Below the pieces are notes generated by a model that was given only the letters and a program-made list of their open reading frames with translations, did not search any database and was not told the DNA's origin. Below are positions 1-10,126 of a stretch of DNA of 64,000 nt, one piece after another (within the stretch, counting starts at the first letter, position 1; each line of letters starts with the position of its first letter). The stretch spans positions 372,001 to 436,000 of the forward strand of contig JAFEMH010000338.1 of NCBI GenBank assembly GCA_022495995.1, written 5' to 3'. The stretch comes from Adenophora triphylla var. japonica (Eukaryota; Streptophyta; Magnoliopsida; Asterales; Campanulaceae). Position numbers and translations under genes: made by a program.

Positions 1-295
1 ATGGAGCTGTCTCCAGATCATGTCATTCTCGGGGATTTACATGGACAGGGGCACGTGCGGCACCGGGCGGATCATCTTCACAGGCTGTGGATCCGACGCG
101 TTCACGTTCGGGTTTGACTTTTTCGCAGATCTCGGCCTGCCCTATCATGGCGTACCCACTGGTCCAGACGAGCCTCTTTCTGGAGACGAGGATAACGACC
201 CCGAGCCCGGGATGTTCATGGCCGCAGAGGATGTAGGCACGAGTCGTAAGAGGGGCCGAGGGAAGGCGCTAGCTTTCGATGATTCTGATGAGTGA
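1..295 (+). CDS. Partial hypothetical frame, C-terminal end
   Basis: A frame is open from base 2 to the stop at 293-295, so its start lies left of the window. The first internal Met is at base 20. The visible part has a Cys/Gly/Phe-rich stretch, then an acidic segment (GDEDNDPEPG) and a basic patch (RKRGRGK) before an acidic end (DDSDE). I do not recognise the family. It precedes an extra gene of a Tat-like retroelement and could be the tail of another element-encoded protein or a host fragment. Composition is more GC-rich than the following 350 bases, which fits coding origin. Confidence 0.3.
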   Translation, partial: WSCLQIMSFSGIYMDRGTCGTGRIIFTGCGSDAFTFGFDFFADLGLPYHGVPTGPDEPLSGDEDNDPEPGMFMAAEDVGTSRKRGRGKALAFDDSDE

Positions 296-661
296 TTTGG
301 TTGTTTGGGACAGATACAGTTTATTTTTCATGCACACTTTCTTTTTGTTTTTTTTTTTTGGGATGTAATAATCTAGGATTACTTACTTTCTTTTTTTTTT
401 CTTTTATTTATTATGCATGTGGATGTTGCATGAGCCCGGTTTTTTGGCAAGGGTGTGAATGTTTGGTATATGAACTGTTTTGGACAGGCTTTGTGCAAGT
501 TTCGAGCGGCTGGGATGAAATATTCCTCCGCAGTGCAGCAGTAAAAAACTACTGCAGATTTTTTTCTGATGGTAACATTCCTGTCCGCGCGGATAGGGAT
601 GAGACTCAATCCTGTCCGCGCGGATAAGTCTGAGGTCTGACACTGGCATTTAATTTTTGCT
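296..661. other. AT-rich leader with two palindromic tags
   Basis: Non-coding stretch with T-runs between the partial frame and the extra gene that follows. The 16-base word CCTGTCCGCGCGGATA occurs twice, at 580-595 and 611-626. Each copy contains the perfect palindrome TCCGCGCGGA. No other gene is seen. It may be the promoter or 5' leader of the downstream plus-strand frame. Confidence 0.5.
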
Positions 662-751
662 TTGGATCTGGTTTTCCCCACTTTTAATTCAAACACCCAC
701 TCCAACTACCTGTTCAAACAGCCATTTTCGGGGAGAAGGAGAGAAAAAGCC

Positions 752-2259
752 ATGGAAAACTTCAAGAAAACTTCATCAAAATTGTCCCAAGAATCCCAAA
801 TTTCTTTCTTCAACAAGTTCAAGGATTGGTCCCGGGAGATTATGCACGAGAGGATGTCGTTTTTTGAAGAAAGGTACAAGGTAAAATGCTTGTGGTCTCT
901 CAAAGAATTGGTTTCGGATTATGACCTCTTGAGGGCCTCCGCTTCATTTTGGGATACTAGAAGGCATGTCTTTTGCTTTTCTTACAATGAGGTGGTTCCG
1001 ACTGTTGAAGAATTCCGAGCTCTGCTTGGTGGTCCCAAGGTGGAGGACATTGCGATTCCTTTGCCTGGAGGAGCTTCCTTTGTTGATAGGTTGTGCAACC
1101 TTCTTCAACTTTCCCCGGAGGAAGCACAAGGTATGATCCGTGGTCCCGATCATTTTGACATTTCCGGTCTTCCTGATAGATTTAGGGGTTTAGACTTGAT
1201 TGATGATACATATTGGGATGCGTTTGCACTCTGCATGTTTGGGACTTTGTTTATGGTTTACTCCTTTGGGATTTGTCACCGGGCTTTGCTGGATGTAGTT
1301 GTTCACTGTCGTTTGGGCCGGGATGTTGTGCCCTTGATCCTGGGAGAGACTCTTCATGCTCTTGACAGGTTGGCTACCGGGAGGCGGTATATGCACAGGG
1401 GCAGCCCGTTTCTTTTGACTATGTGGCTGATGGAGCGCCTGAGTGTCCTTCGCGAAACTTCTGATGTGGTCAAACCTTGGACTTTGCCAGGAGAGGGGTT
1501 ACTGTGGATCTTGATGATCAGGGCTCATGGGAGTACTGGATGGCTTGTCGCGGTACTGAGGATATCAGGTGGTTGGTGCCTCATTGGCGGGTAGAGACTC
1601 GGAGAGTACTTCAGGATGGTTCTCATGTAGTTATGCTTCCGGGGCTTTCACAGTCCAGTTTTTATATTTCGGCTCTGGTTCGGAGACAGTTTGGTTTGGA
1701 GCAGACTCCTTTGGAGGGCTTTGAGGACATAGCCACCAGGGTGGTGGTTTCTGCTTCGATGGATGATCCTTCAGTGTTTCCATTTCTTTCCCGAGCATGG
1801 AGGCATGACGTCTTTCCTCCTAAGGTTATCCTCAGGCGTGCAGAGCACGTATTTCTGACCACTTGGTACTTGGATTGGTACGAGAGGCATTTGGGGGAGA
1901 CTCAGGTGGCTATTTTGAGACGGCATGAGGCCATTGTTGGTGCGGAAGATATGACGGTTTCTGAGAGGAGGAGGGCCGAGGCGAGAGCCAATCCTCATGA
2001 TAAGAGCGCAGATGTCGTGACTGACTACGAGACTTATGTCAAGAGACAGGAGGGGAGGATTTCTATGTTGCCGGCTCGGCTACAGGAGATGAGAGACGAG
2101 GTTAGGGCTACTAAGGCCCTGACAGACGCTGGTTTGATAGATCTTGTCCCTACACCAGAGCTCGGTAGGCGGAAGACTGACATTTTTCCTGTGCAGAGGA
2201 AGAAGACCCGAAGAGGAGGAAAGAAGAGGGGAGAAGCCAGTACAAGCGGCTTGGAGTGA
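752..2259 (+). pseudogene. DUF7745-like extra gene of a Tat-type retroelement (frameshifted)
   Basis: Plant transposon-associated protein of about 500 residues, resembling the DUF7745 / plant-mobile-like proteins often found in Ty3/gypsy elements. Its molecular role is unknown. The start chosen is the ATG at 752, in a good plant context (AAAGCCATGG). The frame is also open from 662. The N-terminal part has the pattern FCFSYNEVVPTVEEFRALL near residues 70-90. The frame breaks near 1480-1500 by a one-base shift, and the C-terminal half continues in another frame to 2259. The C-terminal half ends in a helical, charged segment and a basic tail (RKKTRRGGKKRGE). It runs opposite to the integrase remnant at 2927-3062, which is the arrangement of antisense extra ORFs in Tat elements. 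Family assignment is from recall of the domain, not a search. Confidence 0.6.
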
Positions 2260-2926
2260 CCTTGAGGTTTCTGAGTATCCCTTTCTTGTTGTAGCAGGCA
2301 CATTTGTTAGGCATTTTAGTTTCTTTTAGCAGGTTGTAAGTCGTAGGAGTGAACCGAGCTTAGACTCATCAAAAAGCTTTTAACTGTAATGAATATGTGA
2401 ATTGCTTCAGAGTTTTTCAAAACGCCTTCATGGCTTGATCAATGTGTTGATGACAAAGCATGGCTTTTATTTGTGTTTTAGACCGAACCGTTTTCGGCTG
2501 CCTACGTTTCCCTTGGACCAAAGGGCTCAGGTCTCCGTAGTTCGACTCGGTTAATTATTATTTTTTTTTTGTTGGTGCAACCCTGTCTTTTACCTAGGCC
2601 GCCCTTTCAGGTTTTCAACCTAGTTGGGTATTACTCTTTTAGCACCCCTTTTTTTTTGTTTTGTTTTGTTTTTTTTTTGTTCTTCCTTTTTTTTTTTTTT
2701 TTTTTTTGTGCAACCCCGTTTTTACCTAGGCCGCCCTTTCGGGTTTTCAACCTAGTTGGGTATTATTCTTTTAGCACTTTTTTTTTGTTTTTTTGTTCTT
2801 CCTTCTTTTTTTTTGTTTTTGTTTTTTTTTGTGCAACCCTGTCTTTTACCTAGGCCGCCCTTTCGGGTTTTCAACCTAGTTGGGTATTACTTTTTTAGCA
2901 CTTTTTTGGGGGGATGACTCGGTATT
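2260..2926. repeat. UTR of element D with hairpin / poly-pyrimidine array
   Basis: Non-coding region between the extra gene and the integrase tail. Three copies of a unit lie at about 2591-2634, 2723-2764 and 2847-2890. Each holds CCTAGG, CCCTTTCGGG and CCTAGTTGGG, and T-rich spacers separate them. On the minus strand (the sense of this element) each unit folds as CTAGG / CCTAG around CCC-GAAA-GGG, a GNRA-type loop. A related nested structure lies at 2487-2530, with CTACG/CGTAG outside and CCCTTGG/CCAAAGGG inside. Confidence 0.7.
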
Positions 2927-3062
2927 TCATGCGTAGTATCTGCGCAGCTTGTCGCCATTTACTGGGTGTACAAAAGGATTTTCGTCGAGGTCTGCAAGTT
3001 GCATGGCCCCTCCGGAGAAGATCTTCTGAACGACATATGGTCCGACCCAGACAGGCTCCCAT
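2927..3062 (-). pseudogene. pol: Integrase C-terminus (GPY/F module), Tat-like element D
   Basis: A fragment of about 45 residues from the very end of a Ty3/gypsy integrase. The pattern is WVGPYVV, then SGGA, LADLDENPF, PVNGDKLRRYYA and a stop. That is the GPY/F module plus the typical end of Tat/Ogre-like integrases. The fragment is cut at about 3062, where the sequence switches to a plus-strand RT of a different element. Only the tail remains, so it is non-functional. Its direction shows that the DUF7745-like frame to the left is antisense to the element's pol. Confidence 0.7.
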
Positions 3063-3254
3063 TGGCTAGCAAACGTGGTGATGGTGAAGAAAGAAAATGG
3101 CAAATGGCGTATGTGTGTCGACTTCACCAACCTCAATCTGGCCTGCCCAAAGGATAGCTACCCATTGCCACGGATCAACAAGCTTGTAGATTCTATAGCT
3201 GGGCAACTACTCTGAGTTTCCTCGATGCTTATTCAGGCTACCATCAGATCAAGA
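3063..3254 (+). pseudogene. pol: RT N-terminal part of element C
   Basis: Reads WLANVVMVKKENGKWRMCVD, then FTNLNLACPKDSYPLPRI, the first RT motifs of Tat-type elements. A shift near 3217 changes frame before SFLDAYSGYHQIKM, which carries the first catalytic Asp. The frame stops at the insertion point of element A and resumes at 21746 with MHKDDVVKTAFQ. It is truncated on the left by the junction with element D. Confidence 0.8.
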
Positions 3255-4117
3255 TGTTGGTGTAATGCCCTAGGTGTTTAATTATCTTTGACTTATAACT
3301 TAAACCGCTATGTAATCGTCTTTATCATTTATTATAGAGAATATTTATTTGGCTATTATATGTTTACATGTTTATTATAATAACCTGCGTCCCTAGTTAT
3401 TGTGAATGACTAGTATAAGTTGGTAATGGATAATCATGGAGATGATTATATGCATAAGATGCACATTACACTTATGGGTATTTGCTAGAGAACAAGTACT
3501 GGACATGACCTACCGATGAGATTTATGACATGGTCTATAGTCATATGTGTCATGATTAAATCTCATGATAGTCGTGTTATTGAATCCCTCGTACCTGAGA
3601 TTATCATCGTCTTCCACATGATGAACATCGTGTTTGATGTAGTCTAACACTATCTTTAATAGGATGGCAATAAGGGCTATATAGGCATGATTGGATTCTT
3701 GTAGGAAAGAATGATAAGTCAAGATGGGATTTATCCCTCTCGTTGAGAGAGATGTTTGCTTTGGCCCCTCGATGAATAATGTTGATGAAATGTGTGGCCA
3801 CACTCAAGAGATTTGATAGAGATCAAATGCACTTGGATCATCAACATATTCGAAATTGAGAAAGCATTGAACAAGATGAGTTGACATGGACCATGACTCA
3901 TGTTCAAGATGACATCATGGACAAAGGGATTGTGACATTTGATCTATCAAGGAATCAAGCTTTGATGTTATATTAATTGGGTGGATATAATGGTTTGCTA
4001 GAAACCACTTATATCTTGTGAGGTCGATGTTTCGACTCACTACCAACATAATATATATCATATTGGGTCACAGATAACGAATTTGAAAAAGCTGAAAATT
4101 GGAATTTGGGATTTTGG

Positions 4118-4372
4118 CACGACTCGTGACCAGGAGCACAACTCGTGCCCTGGGTCACGACTCGTGACAAAAGTAACGACTAGTGACAATGAAATCAGTA
4201 CGACTGATTTTTATTTCACGACTTGTGGGAACGAGTGCTTTTGGCTTGGTCACGACTCGTGCCCTCAGGTACGACTCGTGCCCTTGATCAGCATGAGTAC
4301 AAAATAAGGAACGACTCGTGGTACGACTGATTTTGGCTTGGGCACGACTCGTGCTCATGGGCACGACTCGTG
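4118..4372. repeat. Cluster of CACGACTCGTG words in LTR A
   Basis: About a dozen copies or near copies of CACGACTCGTG (arms CACGA/TCGTG around one base) lie in 255 bases, spaced irregularly in unrelated sequence. Variants include CACGACTAGTGAC and TACGACTGATTT. The cluster is kept in the 3' LTR copy (20908-21162). The same word clusters at 48733-48876 in a different LTR. Confidence 0.85.
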
Positions 4373-4468
4373 CCAGCGTCCAATTTTAGTCCGTACGCGG
4401 TTTCCTTAGGCAGAAAGGTTTTTGGATTGTTCAAGGATTCTACCTAATAGTTAGGGATTTATATTTGA

Positions 4469-4476
4469 TATAAATA
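4469..4476 (+). promoter_or_regulatory. TATA box of LTR A
   Basis: TATAAATA about 95 bases downstream of the palindrome cluster, in the expected place for the U3/R boundary of a plant LTR. The same element is present in the 3' LTR copy. Confidence 0.6.
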
Positions 4477-4951
4477 CAATCCTTCTTGCAGCCAAAAACA
4501 CATATTTGTCTAGGTTTATGAAACTCTAGAATTTTGATATAGATTGAGAATCAAACTATCAAAAATCTCCCAAATAATTCCATTGTTTTGGCAATTGATT
4601 ATTGAATATCCATTCAATAATCGGAGGATCATCTAGCAACCCTACAAGAATTGTTCTTGGGTTCGTTTGCGTGTGGATCACCATTAGAGGGCGATTACTT
4701 TATCTCCTAAAGCTTGAAGATCACCATTGTTGATTCATCACCAAGGTAAAACAAGAAAGAAGAAGATCCAAGTTTCATCAATAAATTCAAAGGTTGAATT
4801 TTGAGATTCATTTGAACAAACATAATCACATTCAAGGTATGTAAATCTATTTCATATGTTTCTAATCTCTTCGTGCTAGACGGATTCAAGGCTAGGGTTT
4901 TGTTGATTTATAAAGTTCTTCCGCTGCGTTTGTAACCCCAAAACCCAACAG

Positions 4952-4963
4952 TGGTATCAGAGC
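4952..4963 (+). promoter_or_regulatory. Primer binding site, initiator tRNA-Met
   Basis: TGGTATCAGAGC one base after the LTR end, complementary to the 3' end of plant initiator tRNA-Met. This is the usual primer of Tekay and other chromoviruses. The leader 4964-5217 holds no gene. Confidence 0.9.
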
Positions 4964-5217
4964 CGTGTTTATCATGATTAGGATTGAAATTGGCATGCTA
5001 GATTTAATTTGATTAAATGATTTACATGCTATATGAAATAGATCCATGATTTTATATGTATTGTTTTGAGAAAACAATTATATGTGATATGTCAGAGTCA
5101 TGATTTATATTTGATTAATATGATTAGTTTTTTTACATAGGTTATTAATCTGTTTAATATGATTAATTAGATTAGTAAATTCTCAAAATTGTATCAAATT
5201 GTTTGATTTGAATATTT

Positions 5218-7461
5218 ATGAAGCCCTATGTTCATGATTATGTACATATACGTTTCAACGACAAATTTTATCCCTCCATCGTGAAGAATCTTAAGATATC
5301 GGAGTTCATGAACTTGACTCAAGGTTCCATGACAGTGGAAGAGTATATGGCAAAGTTTTTGGAGTTGTCTCGTTTTTCTCTGAGGTTCTTTGATGATGAA
5401 GAGCAGAAAGCTAGGAAATTTGAGGCAGGATTGAACTCGAAGTTGAAATATAGGTTGGTACCACTAGAGCTCTCAACTCTAGCTCAAGTAGCAAACAAGG
5501 CTCGAGTTGTCGAACTTGACTCGAAGGAGTATCAGAGATCGAGGGATGATAAAAAGAGAGGTGTTGAACGTGACACCATAAAAGAAGGTGGCAGGTCTAG
5601 CAGAAATAGGAATGATAGTGGGAATTATAAGAGAAGGGTCACAGAAGAGAACCGTTATAGAGGGGGTACCTCAGCTACTTACAACCGCTATCAAAATAAC
5701 AGAAACCAACAGGGAGGGTATACTGGTAATAGGAGCCAAACTCGGGATGTGCCTGCACCAATCTGTCGCACGTGTGGGAGAAAGCACAAGACCGAGGATT
5801 GCTACTGGAACACGGCCTCTTATTTTAATTATGGTAAACAAGGGCACAAGATTAAAGACTGTCCTGAACCAGTGAAGACTACTGTACCTAAAGGGAATGT
5901 GAACAATGACAAGGACAAGGACAAAGACAAAGACAAGCCAAATGGAAGGGGAAGAGTTTACACTCTGACAGTTAGGGACGCTCGGGCTTCTAACGACGTT
6001 GTGGCAGGTACCATTCAATTATGTAACCGAAATATTTATGCTTTGATAGATTCTGGAGCTACACATTATGTAATATCTTCTCATATGGTCCGTCTTTTGA
6101 GATTGAAACCTGAAACTCTAGATGTGAATTTAGTGATTGATACCCCCACCAATGAGTCTATAGGAATAAACTCAGTGTATAGATCTTGTACCTTTATGGT
6201 GGGCGGGAGAGAATTGTCCATCGACTTTATATGCCTAGATCTCCAGGACTTTGATGTCATTTTGGGTATGGATTGGTTAGCTGCGTACCACGGAAGGATA
6301 ATTTGTTTTGAGAAAGAGGTTGTATTTTGTATTCCTGGTGAATCAGAATTATATTTTAAGGGGGCAAAGCCGGTACAAAAGTCAGGATTGATATCGTATC
6401 TCAAGGCTCAAAAACTATTGAAGAAGGGTTGTGAAGGATATTTAGCCTCTATAATTGATACTAGCAAGGAAGGAGCTAAGCTTGAAGTAGTTCCAATTGT
6501 AAATGATTTTGTGGATGTTTTTCCAGAAGATCTGCCAGGATTACCACCGGAACGAGAAGTGGAGTTTTCCATTGATCTAATTACAGGCACGGGTCCTATC
6601 TCTAAGGCACCCTATCGAATGGCACCCGCTGAACTGAAGGAGTTAAAAGAGAAATTGCGAGAACTGCTGGAGAAGGGATTGATCAGGCCTAGTGTCTCAC
6701 CTTGGGGTGCTCCTGTGCTGTTCGTGAAGAAGAAGGATGGGTTTATGAGGCTTTGCATTATTTATAGGGAGTTGAACAAGGTGACGGTGAAGAATAAGTA
6801 TCCTTTACCAAGGATTGATGATTTGTTTGATCAGTTACAAGGAGCTTGTTACTTCTCCAATATTGATCTTCGTTCTGGATACCATCAATTGAGAGTGAGG
6901 AAGGAGGATATTTCCAAGACAGCATTTAGAACCAGATATGGACATTATGAATTCTTGGTAATGCCTTATGGGTTGACGAATGCTCCGGCAGTCTTTATGG
7001 AGTTGATGAATAAGGTGTTCCAGGAGTTCTTAGATCGATGTGTCATTGTGTTTATTGATGACATTCTAGTTTACTCGAAGACTAAAGAAGAACATGAGGA
7101 GCATTTGAGGACGGTACTGCAGATTCTTAGAGAACAGAAGTTGTATGCTAATTTCAAGAAGTGCGAATTTTGGCTGGAGGAAGTAGCTTTTCTGGGGCAT
7201 GTGTTTTTTAAAAGTGGTATATCGGTGGACCCGTCGAAGATTGAAGCGGTGGTGAATTGGGAAATACCAACGACAGTTACTGAAGTTCGGAGTTTCTTGG
7301 GACTGGCAGGTTACTATAGGCGTTTTGTGGAAGGATTCTCCAAGATATCATTGCCATTGACAAAGCTGATGCAAAAGGATGTTATGTTTGAGTGGACAGA
7401 GGAATGTGAAGCCAATTTTCAGGAGTTGAAGAAACGGTTGGTGTCTGCGCCGATTCTTACT
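5218..7461 (+). pseudogene. gag-pol: gag-pol of element A, truncated at both ends
   Basis: One long open frame of about 748 element-derived residues. Residues 1-110 are the C-terminal part of a Ty3/gypsy gag ([18 protein letters not shown]); the N-terminal gag is missing. A zinc-knuckle region lies near 180-220. Its last knuckle reads [14 protein letters not shown], so two zinc-binding Cys are Tyr. Protease has the intact DSGA motif near residue 280. RT carries [11 protein letters not shown] and [10 protein letters not shown], both with catalytic Asp; LCIIYREL has Ile where Asp is usual. The frame enters RNase H and is cut at the junction with element B. The frame happens to stay open to 7740, but those last ~93 codons are antisense gag of B, not part of this protein. 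Confidence 0.9.
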
Positions 7462-8320
7462 CTCCAACTTGCTCGTGATATCACTCGATCCCGCTGCACT
7501 GACTTGTCTAATACTAGACCTCCTTCCATGAGTCCTTGTGCTCTTGGCCAATTCTTCAATCAACTGCTCTGCATCCCTGGTAGTTTTATTCAAAATACTA
7601 CCTCCACAAGCAGAATCCCCCCATCTTTTATCCTGCACAGTCAATCCTCCATAAAAGTATACAATGAGTTTCTCATCATCAAAGCCATGATACGGACAGC
7701 TTCTGCAAAGCTTATAGAACCGATTGTGATAATCATATAACGATTCATCGGACAGCTGCTCCATATTACTGATATCCCGCTTCATGACATTGATCTGATC
7801 TGGAGGGAAGAACTCATCAAGAAAAACCTCCTTCAACTGTTGCCAAGATGTAATGCTACTCGGTGGCAAGTGATAATACCACGCGTTCGCGTTATCCTTA
7901 AGAGTAAAGGAAAATGCCCTCAACAATAGTTGCTCAAGAGGAAGTGCAGCCGATTTCATGCTCTTGCATATCTGCACAAACTGCGCTATGTGCTGATTAG
8001 GATTCTCCCCTGGTATCAGGTATCCCATTAAAGTGGGGCAACTGGTTCAGCAACCCTGGCTTCAACTCAAAGGTGACCCCAGCAGGCAAATTGGGAAACA
8101 ACACTGCTTGTGGTTGCTCATTCCAGTTCGGAGCAATCCTTTGCCTCAATGTCCGAAGTGGGGGATTATTATTGCCTCTTCCATTACCCCCATTATTCAC
8201 AACCTCCGGATCGTTATCACCCCTGCCGTTATTATTATTCATCTCGTCCCGCTGCAAATTTCTCCTGCACCTGAAATGCCTTTCAATTTCCGAACAATGG
8301 GACTAGAAAGTTGATTAGCA
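7462..8320 (-). pseudogene. gag: Outer partial gag copy of element B
   Basis: Near copy of the gag 5' half at 16978-17871. It includes the capsid-like patterns NANAWYYHLPPSSITSW and EVFLDEFFPPDQ. A 7-base tandem duplication at about 8013-8019 shifts the frame after FNGIP. The 3' half of gag is absent because the copy ends at the junction with element A. At the codon where the inner copy has a stop (17080-17082), this copy still has Gln. Confidence 0.85.
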
Positions 8321-8477
8321 GAACGGGTATGGAACATAAAAGGTTCCACACCACAAGATGACAATAATAATAAAGCTCAACTAAACAGGAAACAAGAAAA
8401 AGAAAAAAAATAGATTAAGAAAAAAGAATAAGAGTGCAAACAAATAAACACCGTTTTCCGGCAACGGCGTCAAAATT

Positions 8478-9812
8478 TGATAGGCTAAAGTCGCACGCCT
8501 ACAAATTAAATACCAAGACTCGGCTACAAAACTGTAGCTAGGACAAGTCCAGGGTCGATTCACTGAAGAACGGTTATTTATTTGCACAATTGTCACTTGA
8601 CAAGATTGGGGGTCTGCTTGATTATTATTAAATTCCTAAGCCAGGAATTAAAACTAAGTTGTAAACAATTAAAGAAAAAGCACTTTGGATCAATTATTTT
8701 CCCCGTCTATCATTCAAATATCATCGGTTAACTCTTTTCACTTTTACCCTATTCACTCGAACACGAGATGTATTTCAATCTCTATCTCTTTCTTTTATAT
8801 TAGCTAATAGAAGTGACACTCACTAATAACCCTAATTAATACCTAAACCTAACTGACACAGTCTGGATTCACAATATCGATTGATTTCGATTTAAGAGAT
8901 TAAGATCGAGAACACGTTCAAATGTTATTTCAATTAGATACTTGTCTATTTTCTTCTTCTTCACAATTTATCATGACACATGCATAAACCATAAAGTTGC
9001 TACTTATGAAACTCTAAATTGACACAATCTTAGGGGATTCTAGCAATGAATTAAGATCCAAGATTCAACAATTGGCCTAATTGAAAAACCCTAGAAATCA
9101 ATTCAATCAATAAATACAAAAGAAAATATGAATAGGACAAAATATACAAAAATAAATTAACCTCAATTGAATTTCAAGACGGTTCCAATAATCGAATCCA
9201 AAGCAAGGGTATTTAGTTCTCCATGAAAAGCAATGAACTCTCTAGGAAAAATAAAATAAAAGTCGAACCCTAAAACTGTTGTCAAAAGAAGTATATATAC
9301 TCCTCCATTCAATAAACCTAATACTAAATTAAAACGGAAAATTAAAAAGAAAGAAAAAGGTAAGTAAACGTAAACTTCTTCCTTGGTCCACGCAGTCAGC
9401 AGCCTTCTCGGATTTCGTGTACGGCTGGACATGTTTCCTAAACTTCTCCTTCCACTTTGGTAATCCAAGTTTCCATAATTTCATTCTGGTCACTGGCCTT
9501 TCTCCATCTGCAGTTTGATTCCAAGAGCTTCACCGATTTTCAGTCTGGTCCCCGAACTTCTGATAATTGCAGCTTTACCCTCTGTTGACCTTGACTTGAA
9601 GACTGGCTTTGACTTGTCTTTTGAGCATTAATAAACTTCGCAGGAACATTATAAAATCAATAAAAACATGTCTCAAAATACAATGATTTCCTACGAACTT
9701 ACCAATCCAACATCTACTCAAAATTACATCAAAACTAATCTAAAGTACATCAAAATCAAGATAAAATGTCTAGAAAACTAGGGAATTACATATACTGAAA
9801 TCCACCACATCA
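8478..9812 (-). repeat. Left LTR of element B (1,335 bp)
   Basis: On the plus strand it runs from TGATAGGC to CACCACATCA. It matches 17985-19320 with several dozen single-base differences by eye (roughly 3%). A TATA-like GTATATATAC (minus strand) lies at 9291-9300. A decayed Asp-tRNA PBS lies just outside at about 8455-8472, and a PPT lies just inside at 9813. Confidence 0.85.
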
Positions 9813-9826
9813 AATTCCCCCACGCT
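9813..9826 (-). promoter_or_regulatory. Polypurine tract of element B
   Basis: On the minus strand AAGCGTGGGGGAATT ends directly at the LTR start TGATGTGG. A second purine tract, AAGCGTGGGGGAAG, lies about 300 bases upstream in the element (10110-10125). The 3' UTR between them (9827-10109) has no gene. Confidence 0.75.
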
Positions 9827-10126
9827 TAGACCATTACTCGTCACTGAGTAATATCCTAACCTCACTCTAAATCGACGGTCTAAATAGATAGCATGGGAAG
9901 AAAATGACCCCTAATCTCATCTAGTCCGCCAACACAAGTCAATGAAAGAGAATAGCCATCGGAGCAATTAGAGACTCCGTCTCCTTATAACACCAAAATA
10001 TCAACAATGAAAATAACGACTTTAGCTTGATACTAACTCCCATAATAAAACGGTATCCAAACTAAGGTCCACACAGATAAAAGCCAAAGGGAACTAAATA
10101 TGTCCTATGCTTCCCCCACGCTTGGC

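Larger units (their letters stand above)
3255..4950 (+). repeat. 5' LTR of element A (1,696 bp)
   Basis: Begins TGTTGGTGTAATGCCC and ends CCAAAACCCAACA, immediately before the PBS. Its second half is repeated at 20866-21745, and its ends match the solo LTR at 59421-60796. U3 contains the CACGACTCGTG cluster, followed by a TATAAATA box at 4469-4476. Confidence 0.9.

Noticed and set aside
7462..7740. The gag-pol frame of element A continues ~93 codons past the RNase H motif, suggesting a fusion protein.
   Set aside because: Those codons are the antisense strand of the B gag, repeated at 16978-17256. The frame stays open by chance across a breakpoint.
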